DNA of 51,808 nt from Actinacidiphila bryophytorum (GTDB taxonomy: Bacteria; Actinomycetota; Actinomycetes; Streptomycetales; Streptomycetaceae), in the NCBI RefSeq assembly GCF_016916835.1, contig NZ_JAFFIX010000035.1, positions 1-51,808 on the forward strand, written 5' to 3'. The notes under the pieces are model-generated. The model saw nothing but the letters and a program-made list of their open reading frames with translations, was not told the origin of the DNA and searched no databases. How positions within the stretch are numbered: the first letter of the stretch is position 1; each line of letters begins with the position of its first letter. This document shows, one piece after another, positions 24,857 to 33,209 of this stretch. Made by a program: the position numbers and the translations under genes.

Positions 24857-25852
24857 TCAGCCGAAGATCAGCTTGACGATGTAGTAGCAGGCGGCGGCGA
24901 CCAGGGCCGCGGCCGGCATGGTGATGAACCAGCCCGCGACGATGTTCTTGGCCACGCCCCAGCGGACCGCCTTGACCCTGCGGGTCGCGCCGACGCCCAT
25001 GATCGAGGACGTGATGACGTGGGTGGTGGAGACCGGCGCCTGGAAGATGTACGAGGTCGCGTAGAGGATCGACGCGGACGTCGTCTCGGCCGCGAAGCCC
25101 TGCGGCGGGTCCAGGTCGATGATCCGCCGCCCCAGGGTGCGCATGATCCGCCAGCCGCCCGCGTACGTGCCCAGCGACATCATCGCCGCGCACACGAACT
25201 TGACCCAGATCGGGATGCCGTAGCCCTTGGACGGGTCGTTGATGACCAGTGCGAGGACGACGACGCCCATCGTCTTCTGCGCGTCCTGCAGGCCGTGGCC
25301 CAGCGCCATGCCGGCCGCCGAGACGGTCTGCGCGATACGGAAGCCGCGCTTGGCCTTGTGCGGGTTGGCCCGGCGGAAGAACCACAGGATGGCCAGCATC
25401 ACCAGGTAGCCCAGCAGCAGGCCGACCGCGGGCGAGACGAACATCGGGATGATGACCTTGTCGACCACACCCGACCAGTGCACGGTGGTGCCGCCGGCCA
25501 GTGCAGCGCCCACCAGACCGCCGAACAGCGCGTGGCTGGAACTCGACGGCAGGCCGAAGTACCAGGTGACCAGGTTCCAGACGATCGCGCCGGCCAGCGC
25601 CGCGAAGAGGATGCCCATGCCCGAGCGGCCCTCGGGCGTCGCGATCAGGCCCTTGCTGACCGTCTTGGCCACCCCGCTGCCGAGGAAGGCGCCGGCCAGG
25701 TTCATCACCGCCGCCATCGCCAGCGCCGCCTTGGGGGTCAGCGCCCGGGTGGAGACGGAGGTGGCGATGGCGTTCGCGGAGTCGTGGAAACCGTTGGTAT
25801 AGGTGAAGAAGAGCGCCACCGAGATGGTGACGATCAGCACAAAGGTGTCCAC
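24857..25852 (-). CDS. pit: Low-affinity inorganic phosphate transporter (Pit family)
   Basis: 331 aa, GTG start, with about ten hydrophobic helices. The family signature GFHDSANAIATSVSTRAL near the N-terminus and its inverted-repeat counterpart STTHVITSSIMGVGATRR near the C-terminus are both present. It is a metal-phosphate:H+ symporter. It sits five bases behind the DUF47 gene in the same operon, a conserved pairing in which the DUF47 protein modulates Pit. It lies back to back with the high-affinity Pst system. Confidence 0.95.
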   Translation of the reverse strand: MDTFVLIVTISVALFFTYTNGFHDSANAIATSVSTRALTPKAALAMAAVMNLAGAFLGSGVAKTVSKGLIATPEGRSGMGILFAALAGAIVWNLVTWYFGLPSSSSHALFGGLVGAALAGGTTVHWSGVVDKVIIPMFVSPAVGLLLGYLVMLAILWFFRRANPHKAKRGFRIAQTVSAAGMALGHGLQDAQKTMGVVVLALVINDPSKGYGIPIWVKFVCAAMMSLGTYAGGWRIMRTLGRRIIDLDPPQGFAAETTSASILYATSYIFQAPVSTTHVITSSIMGVGATRRVKAVRWGVAKNIVAGWFITMPAAALVAAACYYIVKLIFG

Positions 25853-25857
25853 GTGGG

Positions 25858-26478
25858 TCAGGACTCCTTGACCGCGATGGTCTCCACCGTGTTCGCCACG
25901 TGCTCGAAAGCGTCCGCGGCCTCCTCCAGCACGTCCACGATCTGCTTGAGCTTGAGCACCTCGATGGCGTCGTACTTGCCGTTGAAGAGCTGGGCCAGCA
26001 GCTTGCGGTGGATCTGGTCGGCCTGGTTCTCCAGCCGGTTGACCTCGATCCAGTACTCGGTGAGGTTGGACATCGTCCGCAGGTTGGGCATCGCCTCGGC
26101 GGTCAGCTCGGCGGCCCGTGCCAGCACCTCGATCTGCTGCTCGACACCCTTGGGGAGCTCCTCGACGTTGTAGAGGACGACGAGGTCGACGGCCTCCTCC
26201 ATGAAGTCCATGATGTCGTCCAGCGAACCGGCGAGGGAGTAGATGTCCTCGCGGTCGAAGGGCGTGATGAAGGAGGAGTTCAGCTGGTGGAAGATCGCGT
26301 GGGTCGCGTCGTCTCCCGCGTGCTCGGCCGCCCGCATCCTCTCGGCGATCTCGGTGCGGGTAGCCGAATCGGCTCCGAGCAGTTCCATGAGGAGCTTCGA
26401 ACCGGTGACGATGTTGTCCGCGGACGCGGCGAACATGTCGTAGAAGCTCGTCTCCCTGGGGGTCAGACGAAAGCGCAC
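25858..26478 (-). CDS. DUF47/PhoU-like Pit accessory protein
   Basis: 206 aa all-helical protein, GTG start with GAGGAA upstream. It contains the PhoU-like metal-binding motif E-x3-D (MRAAEHAGDDATHAIF) and FDREDIYSLAGSLDDIMDFMEE, diagnostic of the DUF47 (YkaA/YjiN-like) family. These proteins are encoded beside Pit carriers and regulate their activity. The stop precedes the pit start by five bases, with the pit ribosome-binding site inside this gene's last codons. Confidence 0.92.
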   Translation of the reverse strand: MRFRLTPRETSFYDMFAASADNIVTGSKLLMELLGADSATRTEIAERMRAAEHAGDDATHAIFHQLNSSFITPFDREDIYSLAGSLDDIMDFMEEAVDLVVLYNVEELPKGVEQQIEVLARAAELTAEAMPNLRTMSNLTEYWIEVNRLENQADQIHRKLLAQLFNGKYDAIEVLKLKQIVDVLEEAADAFEHVANTVETIAVKES

Positions 26479-26624
26479 GTGGGTTCCTCGGGATACATCG
26501 GAGTCGGTCTCGTTGATGCTAGGCGCAACATCCGGCCACAGCTAACCGGCGTCACCCAGTGTCGCCCATGGGACAGAGTCCCCCTCACGGGGGATGCGTC
26601 GCACACGATACCGATTCGGTAAGA

Positions 26625-26643
26625 TATACCCACCAGGGGTATA
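26625..26643. promoter_or_regulatory. CsoR-type copper operator
   Basis: TATACCC-ACCAG-GGGTATA is a near-ideal CsoR/RcnR-family palindrome 26 bases before the csoR ATG. A possible -10, TAAGAT (26620-26625), abuts its left edge, so bound repressor would block transcription of csoR itself. The DUF47-pit operon reads away from the same region about 150 bases off. Confidence 0.85.
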
Positions 26644-26668
26644 AGGGACAGAGAGGGCGGACGGTGGG

Positions 26669-27055
26669 ATGACGGACACGGCGGCGGCGGAGACGGCAGT
26701 GACAGAATCGGCGGCGGGTTCAGCGCCGGCATCGGCGGGTTCGGCAGCAGACGAGATTGTGTCGCCGCAGGGGCCGCATGGCTATAGCCACGACAAGGAG
26801 TCCCACCTCAAACGGCTGCGCAGGATCGAGGGCCAGATCCGCGGACTGCAGCGGATGGTCGAGCAGGACGTCTACTGCATCGACATCCTGACCCAGGTCT
26901 CGGCCAGCACGAAGGGCCTGCAGTCCTTCGCCCTGCAGCTGCTGGAGGAGCACCTGCGGCACTGCGTGGCCGCGGCGGCGGTCGGCGGCGGCCCCGAGAT
27001 CGACGAGAAGGTCGCCGAAGCCACGGCGGCGATAGCGCGGCTGCTGCGCACCTAG
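26669..27055 (+). CDS. csoR: CsoR copper-sensing repressor
   Basis: 128 aa. An Ala/Ser/Glu-rich N-terminal tail of about 35 residues precedes the four-helix CsoR core. The Cu(I) ligands of M. tuberculosis CsoR (Cys36, His61, Cys65) are present as Cys70, His95 and Cys99, with exactly conserved spacing. The DNA-binding face HLKRLRRIEGQIRGLQRM is typical. The copper-free dimer or tetramer represses; Cu(I) binding releases DNA. An operator overlaps its own promoter. No copper ATPase or chaperone gene is adjacent, so its main targets must lie elsewhere. Confidence 0.93.
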   Translation: MTDTAAAETAVTESAAGSAPASAGSAADEIVSPQGPHGYSHDKESHLKRLRRIEGQIRGLQRMVEQDVYCIDILTQVSASTKGLQSFALQLLEEHLRHCVAAAAVGGGPEIDEKVAEATAAIARLLRT

Positions 27056-27267
27056 GGAACGCGCGCGGTGCCGTGCGGAGAAGGGCGCTGGGGCAGGCGC
27101 CCGCAGGGGGCGGGGCCGCGGTCGACCTCCAGCACCTCGTCGATGCGGGCGAAGCTCAGCCGCTCCTCGTCGGCGGTGGACGCGGCGATGATCAGCTCCC
27201 CGCACAGCTCGATCTCGGCGAGGGCCACGGGATCGTCCTGGACTGTCGCCCCGGGCGACGGCACCAT
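27052..27267 (-). CDS. Small conserved-looking protein, convergent with csoR
   Basis: 71 aa from the ATG at 27267, with GGAGGAGG upstream. The core DDPVALAEIELCGELIIAAS, then EERLSFARIDEVLEVDR, looks like a two-helix protein I associate with Streptomyces hypothetical proteins encoded beside csoR. The C-terminus is basic and Pro-rich. Its TAG stop and the csoR TAG stop share the palindrome CTAG, a four-base convergent overlap. Function unknown. Confidence 0.65.
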   Translation of the reverse strand: MVPSPGATVQDDPVALAEIELCGELIIAASTADEERLSFARIDEVLEVDRGPAPCGRLPQRPSPHGTARVP

Positions 27268-27457
27268 ATCCGCACCACCTCCTCCGCCAAGCGTCCCGTC
27301 CAACGGCCGCCATCCAGCGTAGGGACCCCCTTGCCCCCGGCGCATGGCACGGAAGGACCATTTCCCGCACCCCCCGGGTGAGCACCGGCGCCGCTCCGCA
27401 GGCCCTGACCGCGCTCCTGCGCGCCCCGCCGCAGGCCGGCCGTGCCCAGGGCCTGCC

Positions 27458-28396
27458 CTAGGAAGCAGAAACGATCTTGCCGGTCCAGATGTCGTCGCCC
27501 TGCGGCATGACGAAGGACACATGGGCGCCGAAGCCGTCGAAGTCCGTGGTGGACACCACACCCACCCCGCCGCCCATCGCGGCCCCGCCGTCCTTGGCGC
27601 CGTAGGTGAAGTGCTCCGTGACCCGGCGCAGCCGGCCCTCGGCGTCGAGCCACGCGTCGAAGGGCACCCGGGTCACCGCGAAGCCCCTGGCCGCCGCCGC
27701 GAGCGCCCCCTGCGCGCCCGGCCCCGCGACGCGGGCCGCCCGCGCGATGTCCGCGACGCCGCGCAGGTGGCGTACCGCCGTGCCGTGCAGGGTCTCGGCG
27801 CCGACCAGCACCACCTGCCCGGCGGCGCGCAGCAGTTCGGCCGCGGCCAGCGGGTCGGTGGCGCCGCCCGTGACGAGGTTGCCGTCCGGCAGCGAGGCGA
27901 TGTCGACCCGTACCCACTTGCCCGCCGGCACACCCGCCCCGCGGTCCTTCATGTACAGCGCGCCGGACGTCAGCAGCTCGGTGACCGGCTTGTGCTCCTC
28001 GGCCCCCGCCGCGTCCCTGGGCAGCACCAGGGTCAGTTCGCCCTGCCGCCTGGCGTAGTCGAAGCTGCCGCTGCCGGTGACGGTGACCCAGGTGCCGCCG
28101 CTGGCCATCCGCATCGAGGTCTCCACCAGCGAGCTGCCGGCCCGCACCAGCGCGTCGGCCGCGGCACGTACCGCCGCCGCGGGGTCGCCCGCGTCCTTCG
28201 CACCGCCCGGCCGGGCCTCCGCCGCCGCCGGCCCGCTGTCCGCCGCGGCGCCGTGCTCCACGCACCCCGCGACCAGCGCCACCGCGCAGCCCGCCGCTGC
28301 CGCCGCCGTCACCGTGCGCCGCAGCCGCCCCGCGGCCGCCGTCCGTACCCCCGTGCTCGCCCACAGGGACATCGCCGCCACCATCTTGCAATCCAT
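27458..28396 (-). CDS. Putative lipoprotein
   Basis: 312 aa. A long N-region with RLRR precedes a hydrophobic segment and lipobox LVAGC (Cys45), so it should be a lipid-anchored envelope protein. The mature part contains GTWVTVTGSGSFDYARRQGE, PVTELLTSGALYMKD and LDAEGRLRRVTEHFTYG. This reading resembles the LppX/LprG-like beta sheet family, which binds lipids or acts as a peptidase-processed sensor partner, although similarity is by eye. Alternative starts at Met5 or Met9 would shorten the N-region to a more usual size. Confidence 0.75.
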   Translation of the reverse strand: MDCKMVAAMSLWASTGVRTAAAGRLRRTVTAAAAAGCAVALVAGCVEHGAAADSGPAAAEARPGGAKDAGDPAAAVRAAADALVRAGSSLVETSMRMASGGTWVTVTGSGSFDYARRQGELTLVLPRDAAGAEEHKPVTELLTSGALYMKDRGAGVPAGKWVRVDIASLPDGNLVTGGATDPLAAAELLRAAGQVVLVGAETLHGTAVRHLRGVADIARAARVAGPGAQGALAAAARGFAVTRVPFDAWLDAEGRLRRVTEHFTYGAKDGGAAMGGGVGVVSTTDFDGFGAHVSFVMPQGDDIWTGKIVSAS

Positions 28397-28469
28397 CCCT
28401 GTCCGCGCCTGGGCCTCACCTCGGTAACGACGGTCGGAAGCGCCCCGTCACGCCCCTTACCGTGGAGAG

Positions 28470-28637
28470 GTGCCGAAGTTCTCCAGCCGTCAGGAGCCGG
28501 CGGCCGCCGTCCACCGCACTTCCGTCGTCGAACGCGGCTCCTTCGCCTCCGCCCGCTGCACCTGCGGCTGGAAGGGACCCGCCCGCAGAGCCCGTGACCG
28601 GGCACGACGCGACGCGCAGGAGCACACCGCGGGCTGA
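28470..28637 (+). CDS. Small basic protein with CxC motif
   Basis: 55 codons from GTG 28470: VPKFSSRQEPAAAVHRTSVV, then ERGSFASARCTCGWKGPARR, and a basic tail ending AQEHTAG. The CTCGW motif followed by a run of Arg looks like conserved Streptomyces small proteins of unknown function and is unlikely to arise by chance. Third-position GC fits coding. The start is uncertain because the nearest Shine-Dalgarno (GGAG) is very close to the GTG. Divergent from the lipoprotein gene. Confidence 0.5.
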   Translation: MPKFSSRQEPAAAVHRTSVVERGSFASARCTCGWKGPARRARDRARRDAQEHTAG

Positions 28638-28766
28638 CCGGGACCCGCACCCCGCCCGCCGCGGACCGCAACCGGCGCCCCCGCCGCCACGTCTTGGACT
28701 TGCAGAGCCCTCACATGCGGGTCCTCCCGCAGGTCCTCCCATGCAGTTCCTCACAGGAATGCGGCG

Positions 28767-30362
28767 GTGAAGCACGTGGACGAGTCGTCCGCCCCCGGTC
28801 CCCAGGCCGGCCCCCCGATACGCCGGCGCACCGCGCTCGCGGCAGGCGGCACCGCCCTGGCCGCGGCCTGGCTGACCGGCTGCGGCCCCTCGGGCGGCGA
28901 CGCCGACGGCAAGGCGCCCCCGCCGCGTACGGCCACCGCCTCGCCCTCCAAGGGCACCCCGAGCCCCAGCTTCTCGCCCGTCGCACCGGACTGGTCCGCG
29001 CTCGGCTCCGCCCTGCACGGCCGGCTGGTCCGCCCGCAGGACGCCTCCTACGCCACCGACCGGCGGCTGTACAACACCCGCTTCGACCACCTGCGCCCGG
29101 CCGCCATCGCCCACGTCACCGGCGCCGAGGACATCCGCCGCTGCCTGGACTTCGCCCACCGCACCGCGACCACCCCGGTCGTGCGCAGCGGCGGCCACTC
29201 GTACGCGGGCTGGTCCAGCGGCGACGGCCGGCTCGTCGTCGACGTCGCCGGGCTCAACTCGATCCGGCTCGACGGCGCCACCGCCACCGTCGGCGCGGGT
29301 GCCAAACTCATCGACGTCTACTCGACCCTCGGCAGACTGGGCCGCACCATCCCGGCCGGCTCCTGCCCCTCTGTCGGCGTGTCCGGGCTCACCCTCGGCG
29401 GCGGACACGGCGTCATGAGCCGCTCCATGGGACTGACCTGCGACAACCTCATCGGCGCCACGCTGATCACCGCCGACGGCACCGTCCACGAGGTCTCCGC
29501 CGACCACGAACCCGACATCTTCTGGGCGCTGCGCGGCGCCGGCTGCGGCAACTTCGGCGTCGTCACCGAACTGCGCTTCCGCACCCACCCCGTTCCCGAC
29601 GTCGTCACCGGCTACCTGACCTGGCCCTGGAGCCGGGCCGCCGACGTGATCACCGCCTGGCAGAGCTGGGGTCCCGACCAGCCCGACCACCTCTGGTCGG
29701 CGCTGGACACAGCCTGCTCCCCCGGCGGCTCGCCGACCGTCGCAGTTCCCATGCTGTCCACCGGTTCGCGCTCCGACCTGTCCGCCGCCGCCGACCGCCT
29801 CGCCGACGCCGTCGGCGCCCCCGCCTCCTCCGTCTCCCTGCACCCGCACACCTACCTGGAGGCGATGTTCTCCTACGCGGGCTGCTCGGGGCTGTCCGCC
29901 GCCCAGTGCCACCTGGCACCCGCGGGGCACCTGTCGCGCGACACGTACACCGCCCGCTCCGACTTCTACGACACCGACCTGCCGGCCGCCGGCGTCAGCG
30001 CCCTGCTCTCCCAGGTCGAGCGGCTGGCCGGCGCGTCCGGTGGCGGCGCGGGAAGCATCGCGCTGACCGCGCTCGGCGGGGCCGTCAACCGGGTCTCCCC
30101 CACGGCGACCGCCTTCAGCCACCGCGGCTCGCGCTTCCTTGCCCAATACCTGGCGTCCGACGGCCTGTCCACGACCGGCTGGCTGGACACCACGCACAGC
30201 GCGATGCGCCGCTACGCCTCGGGCGGCGCCTACCAGAACTACACCGACCCCACCCTCGCCGACTGGCGCACCGCCTACTACGGGCAGAACGCCGACAAGC
30301 TCGCCGACCTCAAGCACACCCTCGACCCGCAGCGGCTGTTCGACTTCCCGCAGGCCCTGTGA
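28767..30362 (+). CDS. Tat-exported FAD-linked oxidoreductase (BBE-like)
   Basis: 531 aa. N-terminal RRRTALAAGGTALAAAWLTGC is both a twin-arginine signal and a lipobox, so the enzyme is probably a folded, lipid-anchored extracytoplasmic flavoprotein. The FAD-binding PCMH domain has RSGGHSYAGWS (His144) and GSCPSVGVSGLTLGGGHG (Cys200), the two residues that covalently hold FAD in berberine-bridge-enzyme-like oxidases. The BBE C-terminal YQNYTDPTLADWRTAYYG and LDPQRLFDFPQAL complete the family. Such enzymes oxidise sugars, alcohols or alkaloids with O2. Substrate unknown. Confidence 0.9.
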   Translation: MKHVDESSAPGPQAGPPIRRRTALAAGGTALAAAWLTGCGPSGGDADGKAPPPRTATASPSKGTPSPSFSPVAPDWSALGSALHGRLVRPQDASYATDRRLYNTRFDHLRPAAIAHVTGAEDIRRCLDFAHRTATTPVVRSGGHSYAGWSSGDGRLVVDVAGLNSIRLDGATATVGAGAKLIDVYSTLGRLGRTIPAGSCPSVGVSGLTLGGGHGVMSRSMGLTCDNLIGATLITADGTVHEVSADHEPDIFWALRGAGCGNFGVVTELRFRTHPVPDVVTGYLTWPWSRAADVITAWQSWGPDQPDHLWSALDTACSPGGSPTVAVPMLSTGSRSDLSAAADRLADAVGAPASSVSLHPHTYLEAMFSYAGCSGLSAAQCHLAPAGHLSRDTYTARSDFYDTDLPAAGVSALLSQVERLAGASGGGAGSIALTALGGAVNRVSPTATAFSHRGSRFLAQYLASDGLSTTGWLDTTHSAMRRYASGGAYQNYTDPTLADWRTAYYGQNADKLADLKHTLDPQRLFDFPQAL

Positions 30363-30511
30363 GCGCCCGCGCGCCGTCCGGTACGAGATCCCGCCGCGCC
30401 CGAACGGCCGGAACCCGCCTTGACGGGGCCGGTCCTGACGGCCGGTGACCCTGTGCCCAGAGTTTCCTGTGAGGTGCCGGACCGGACTCGCTGCGCTGTG
30501 CGCTGTACGCC

Positions 30512-31207
30512 TTACGCCGCCAGGTCCTTGTCGGCCGCGCTGTGCCAGCGGTGCGGCGAACCGGCACGCGGCGGCCGCCCGTAGGGCGCGGGGCGCGCCA
30601 CGACCAGGAAGGACGCCCGGCCGCGGGCCAGCGACCTGGTCAGCATGGTGAGCAGGGCCAGCGCCAGCGGGGCGAGCAGCAGCGCGGTGGCGGCGCCGAG
30701 CGCGAACCCGCCGACGGCGTCCGTCGGGTAGTGGGCGCCGACGTAGACCTGCGCGAAGCCCTCGGCCAGGGCCAGGCCTATCGCGACGGCCCCCGCGGTG
30801 CGGCTGACCATGAAGAGCCCGACCGCGACCGCCGCGACGAGCGTGACGTGGTCGCTGACGAAGGACGCCGTGTGGTGCCCGCGCACCAGGACGTCGAGGC
30901 CGTCGTGGTCGACGTACGGCCGGGGCCGCTCGACCAGCGCGCGCACCGGGATGTTGAGCAGCAGGGCGACGCCCGCGGCGATGCAGGACCACAGCACGCC
31001 GGCGACCGCGGCGGGCGCGTCCGCCGACCGCCTGGCCACCCGCCACCAGCACCAGCCGGCCAGCAGTGCGGTCAGGACGATCAGTCCGTACTCGCCGACC
31101 AGCTCGACCGCCCGGTCGACGCCGCGGGGTGCCTGCTTGGCCAGATCGTTGATGGAGCGGAGCAGGGTGATGTCGGGGTTCGTGCTGTCACTGGCGACCT
31201 CTGCCAT
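30512..31207 (-). CDS. PAP2-family membrane phosphatase
   Basis: 231 aa from the ATG at 31207, with about five membrane helices. The three phosphatase motifs are RALVERPRPYVDHDG (K/R-x6-RP), SFVSDHVTL (degenerate PSGH, with Asp for Gly) and AQVYVGAHYPTDAVGG (SR-x5-H-x3-D, with the SR replaced). The catalytic histidines remain. Members dephosphorylate undecaprenyl diphosphate, phosphatidate or similar lipids at the outer membrane face. Substitutions in two motifs make the exact activity uncertain. Convergent with the flavin oxidase gene, 149 bases apart. Confidence 0.85.
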   Translation of the reverse strand: MAEVASDSTNPDITLLRSINDLAKQAPRGVDRAVELVGEYGLIVLTALLAGWCWWRVARRSADAPAAVAGVLWSCIAAGVALLLNIPVRALVERPRPYVDHDGLDVLVRGHHTASFVSDHVTLVAAVAVGLFMVSRTAGAVAIGLALAEGFAQVYVGAHYPTDAVGGFALGAATALLLAPLALALLTMLTRSLARGRASFLVVARPAPYGRPPRAGSPHRWHSAADKDLAA

Positions 31208-31424
31208 GGCGGTGGTGCCCCTTACCACTAGCAACTGACCGTGCCTCAGTGGCTCGGCACGTCTGCAACCCCCGTCGCTTGCGTACCAATCCATTGTCGC
31301 CCGTACAACGGCCGACACGGTACGTAGCGTTCCGGTCTTCGCCAGAAGATCACCATGCTGTTATCCAAGGGTGACCAGCGCCCCGTCCCGGACGCCGGGC
31401 GTGGGCCAGAAGGTGACGCCGCGT

Positions 31425-32432
31425 TCAGGCCGCGGCCACCGGAAGCGCCGCCGCGCCCGCCTGGGTGACCCGGGTCGCCCCGATGTAGTCCGGGGTGTCG
31501 ATGCGGTCGAACCTGATCTCCGCGCCGGTGTGCGGGGCGTCGATCATGTAGCCGCCGCCGACGTAGATCCCCACGTGGTGGATCGAGCGGGGGTCGTTCA
31601 GGTTGTGCGCGAAGAAGACCAGGTCACCGGGCAGCAGCTCGTTCCTGCGCGGATGGGGGCCGGCGTTCCACTGGTCGTTCGCCACCCGCGGCAGGGTGAT
31701 GCCGACCGACGCGTACGACGCCTGCGTCAGCCCCGAGCAGTCGAACCGCCCGCCCTGCGCCGCCGTCCCCTCGCCGCCCCACAGATAAGGGGTGCCGATC
31801 CGGGTCTGCGCGAAGTAGATCGCCCCCGCCGCCTGCTGCGAGGGCTGCACCGCGCCGACCGGCGCCGCGAAGCTCTTCTCCAGGGTGCGGATGGTCTTCA
31901 CGTAGTTCTGCGTCTCCGCGTACGGCGGCACCCCGCCGTACTGGATGACCGCGTACGCGCCCGCGTTGTACGCCGCCAGCATGTTGTCGGTGTTGTCGCC
32001 CGGCACGTTCTTCACGTACGACGCCAGGTCGCAGTCGTACTGCGCCGCCGACGGTATGGCGTCCTCGGGGTCCCAGACGTCGGCCTTCCCGTCGCCGTTG
32101 CCGTCGATCCCGTGGGTGGCCCAGGTGCCGGGGATGAACTGGGCGATGCCCTGCGCCTGCGCGCCGCTCTGCGCCCGCGGGTCCCAGCCGCTCTCCTGGT
32201 AGAGCTGCGCGGCCAGCAGCGCCGGGTTCAGCGCCGGGCACAGATTGCCCCACTTCTGCACGATCGGCTGGTAGATGTCCGGCACCGCGCCCTTGGCCAG
32301 CCGCACCGCACCGCCCGACCCGCCGCCCGCCAGGCTCGCCGCCGCCGAATAGGTGCCGACGACCAGCAGCGCGAGGAAGGAGAAGAGCAGCCCACCGCCG
32401 AAGATGACGGCCAGCCAGACCTTACGCGCCAT
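31425..32432 (-). CDS. Bifunctional lytic transglycosylase / NlpC-P60 peptidase
   Basis: 335 aa with one N-terminal membrane helix (about 7-30). The transglycosylase domain has Glu80 in QLYQESGWDPRAQS, GIAQFIPGTWATHG and LAAYNAGAYAVIQYGG. It is followed by an NlpC/P60 endopeptidase domain with catalytic Cys232 (RFDCSGLTQ) and His in HHVGIYVGGG. Such enzymes open peptidoglycan locally for conjugation and type IV secretion machines of Gram-positive bacteria (VirB1/TcpG type). It is divergent from the type IV-like gene set and probably belongs to it. Confidence 0.92.
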   Translation of the reverse strand: MARKVWLAVIFGGGLLFSFLALLVVGTYSAAASLAGGGSGGAVRLAKGAVPDIYQPIVQKWGNLCPALNPALLAAQLYQESGWDPRAQSGAQAQGIAQFIPGTWATHGIDGNGDGKADVWDPEDAIPSAAQYDCDLASYVKNVPGDNTDNMLAAYNAGAYAVIQYGGVPPYAETQNYVKTIRTLEKSFAAPVGAVQPSQQAAGAIYFAQTRIGTPYLWGGEGTAAQGGRFDCSGLTQASYASVGITLPRVANDQWNAGPHPRRNELLPGDLVFFAHNLNDPRSIHHVGIYVGGGYMIDAPHTGAEIRFDRIDTPDYIGATRVTQAGAAALPVAAA

Positions 32433-32722
32433 CAGTGCCGCCTCCCCTTCCGCGCCCTGTTCCGCCGCACCGCTCCCACCTTGCAGGAACGCACGTTCCT
32501 ATCGTTGCCCAGCGGTTATGCTCGTGATACACAGAGTAGTCATCCATGTCCCATCGAACACCGGTCCGCGCACCAGTCTGACGGCTCGGCACCGGATCAC
32601 ACGGACGATCCGCCGAGAAAGTCGCTCAGCGGCGCGCAACAGCGGAAACGTCGGTCAAGATAGATGCTGGCCCCTTGCGCCCCGGCAGGGGAGCCAACTG
32701 ACAGAGCGGGGTGGTGAGTTAC

Positions 32723-33031
32723 ATGTTCGTGGCAGCCCCCAAGGGCGATATCAACACCATCATCGGCGGCATCGCACCGGACTGGGGACCTTTCGGGTCC
32801 CTCGGCCAGGAAGCACGTGTGATGATCGAGGTGGTCATGGCGGTGGCGATCCTGCTGTGCCTGGCCATGGCGATCTGGGGTGCGGCGAAGCAGCGGATCG
32901 GCGCGACCGCGCTGCGCGACACGTTCAGCGCGGAACAGGGCAAGGGTCTGATCATCGCCGGGCTGACCGGCGTGTTCATCATCGGATCGCTCGGCACGCT
33001 GTTCACCATCGTCTACGGAATGGCCGTGTAG
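32723..33031 (+). CDS. Two-helix membrane protein, VirB2/TrbC-like
   Basis: 102 aa from ATG 32723; GTG codons at 32711 and 32714 would add four residues. Two hydrophobic helices (about 36-57 and 75-98) are joined by a short basic loop (AAKQRIGATALRDTF). Size, topology and first place in the gene set match the small pilin-like or channel subunits of type IV systems (VirB2/TrbC or TcpD-like). The sequence itself is not diagnostic. Confidence 0.75.
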   Translation: MFVAAPKGDINTIIGGIAPDWGPFGSLGQEARVMIEVVMAVAILLCLAMAIWGAAKQRIGATALRDTFSAEQGKGLIIAGLTGVFIIGSLGTLFTIVYGMAV

Positions 33032-33209
33032 CCGGGCGCACCGCCGCCCGCCCTGCCCGGCCGCTCCCCCGCCAAGTCCCAGGAGCCCGTCCCAGGCTCC
33101 ACCTTCCCACCCGAGGCTGCGTGCTGATGCCCACTCGACCAAGCAGCGGAGCCGTCCGCCCGACCCGGCCCGGCCGTACGTCCGCGGCGCCCGAAGGGGC
33201 GGCCGCGCG

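Noticed and set aside
26530..26575. PHO-box-like GTCACCCAGT/GTCGCCCATG near the DUF47-pit promoter
   Set aside because: Spacing is 10 bases and the units match GTTCACC poorly.
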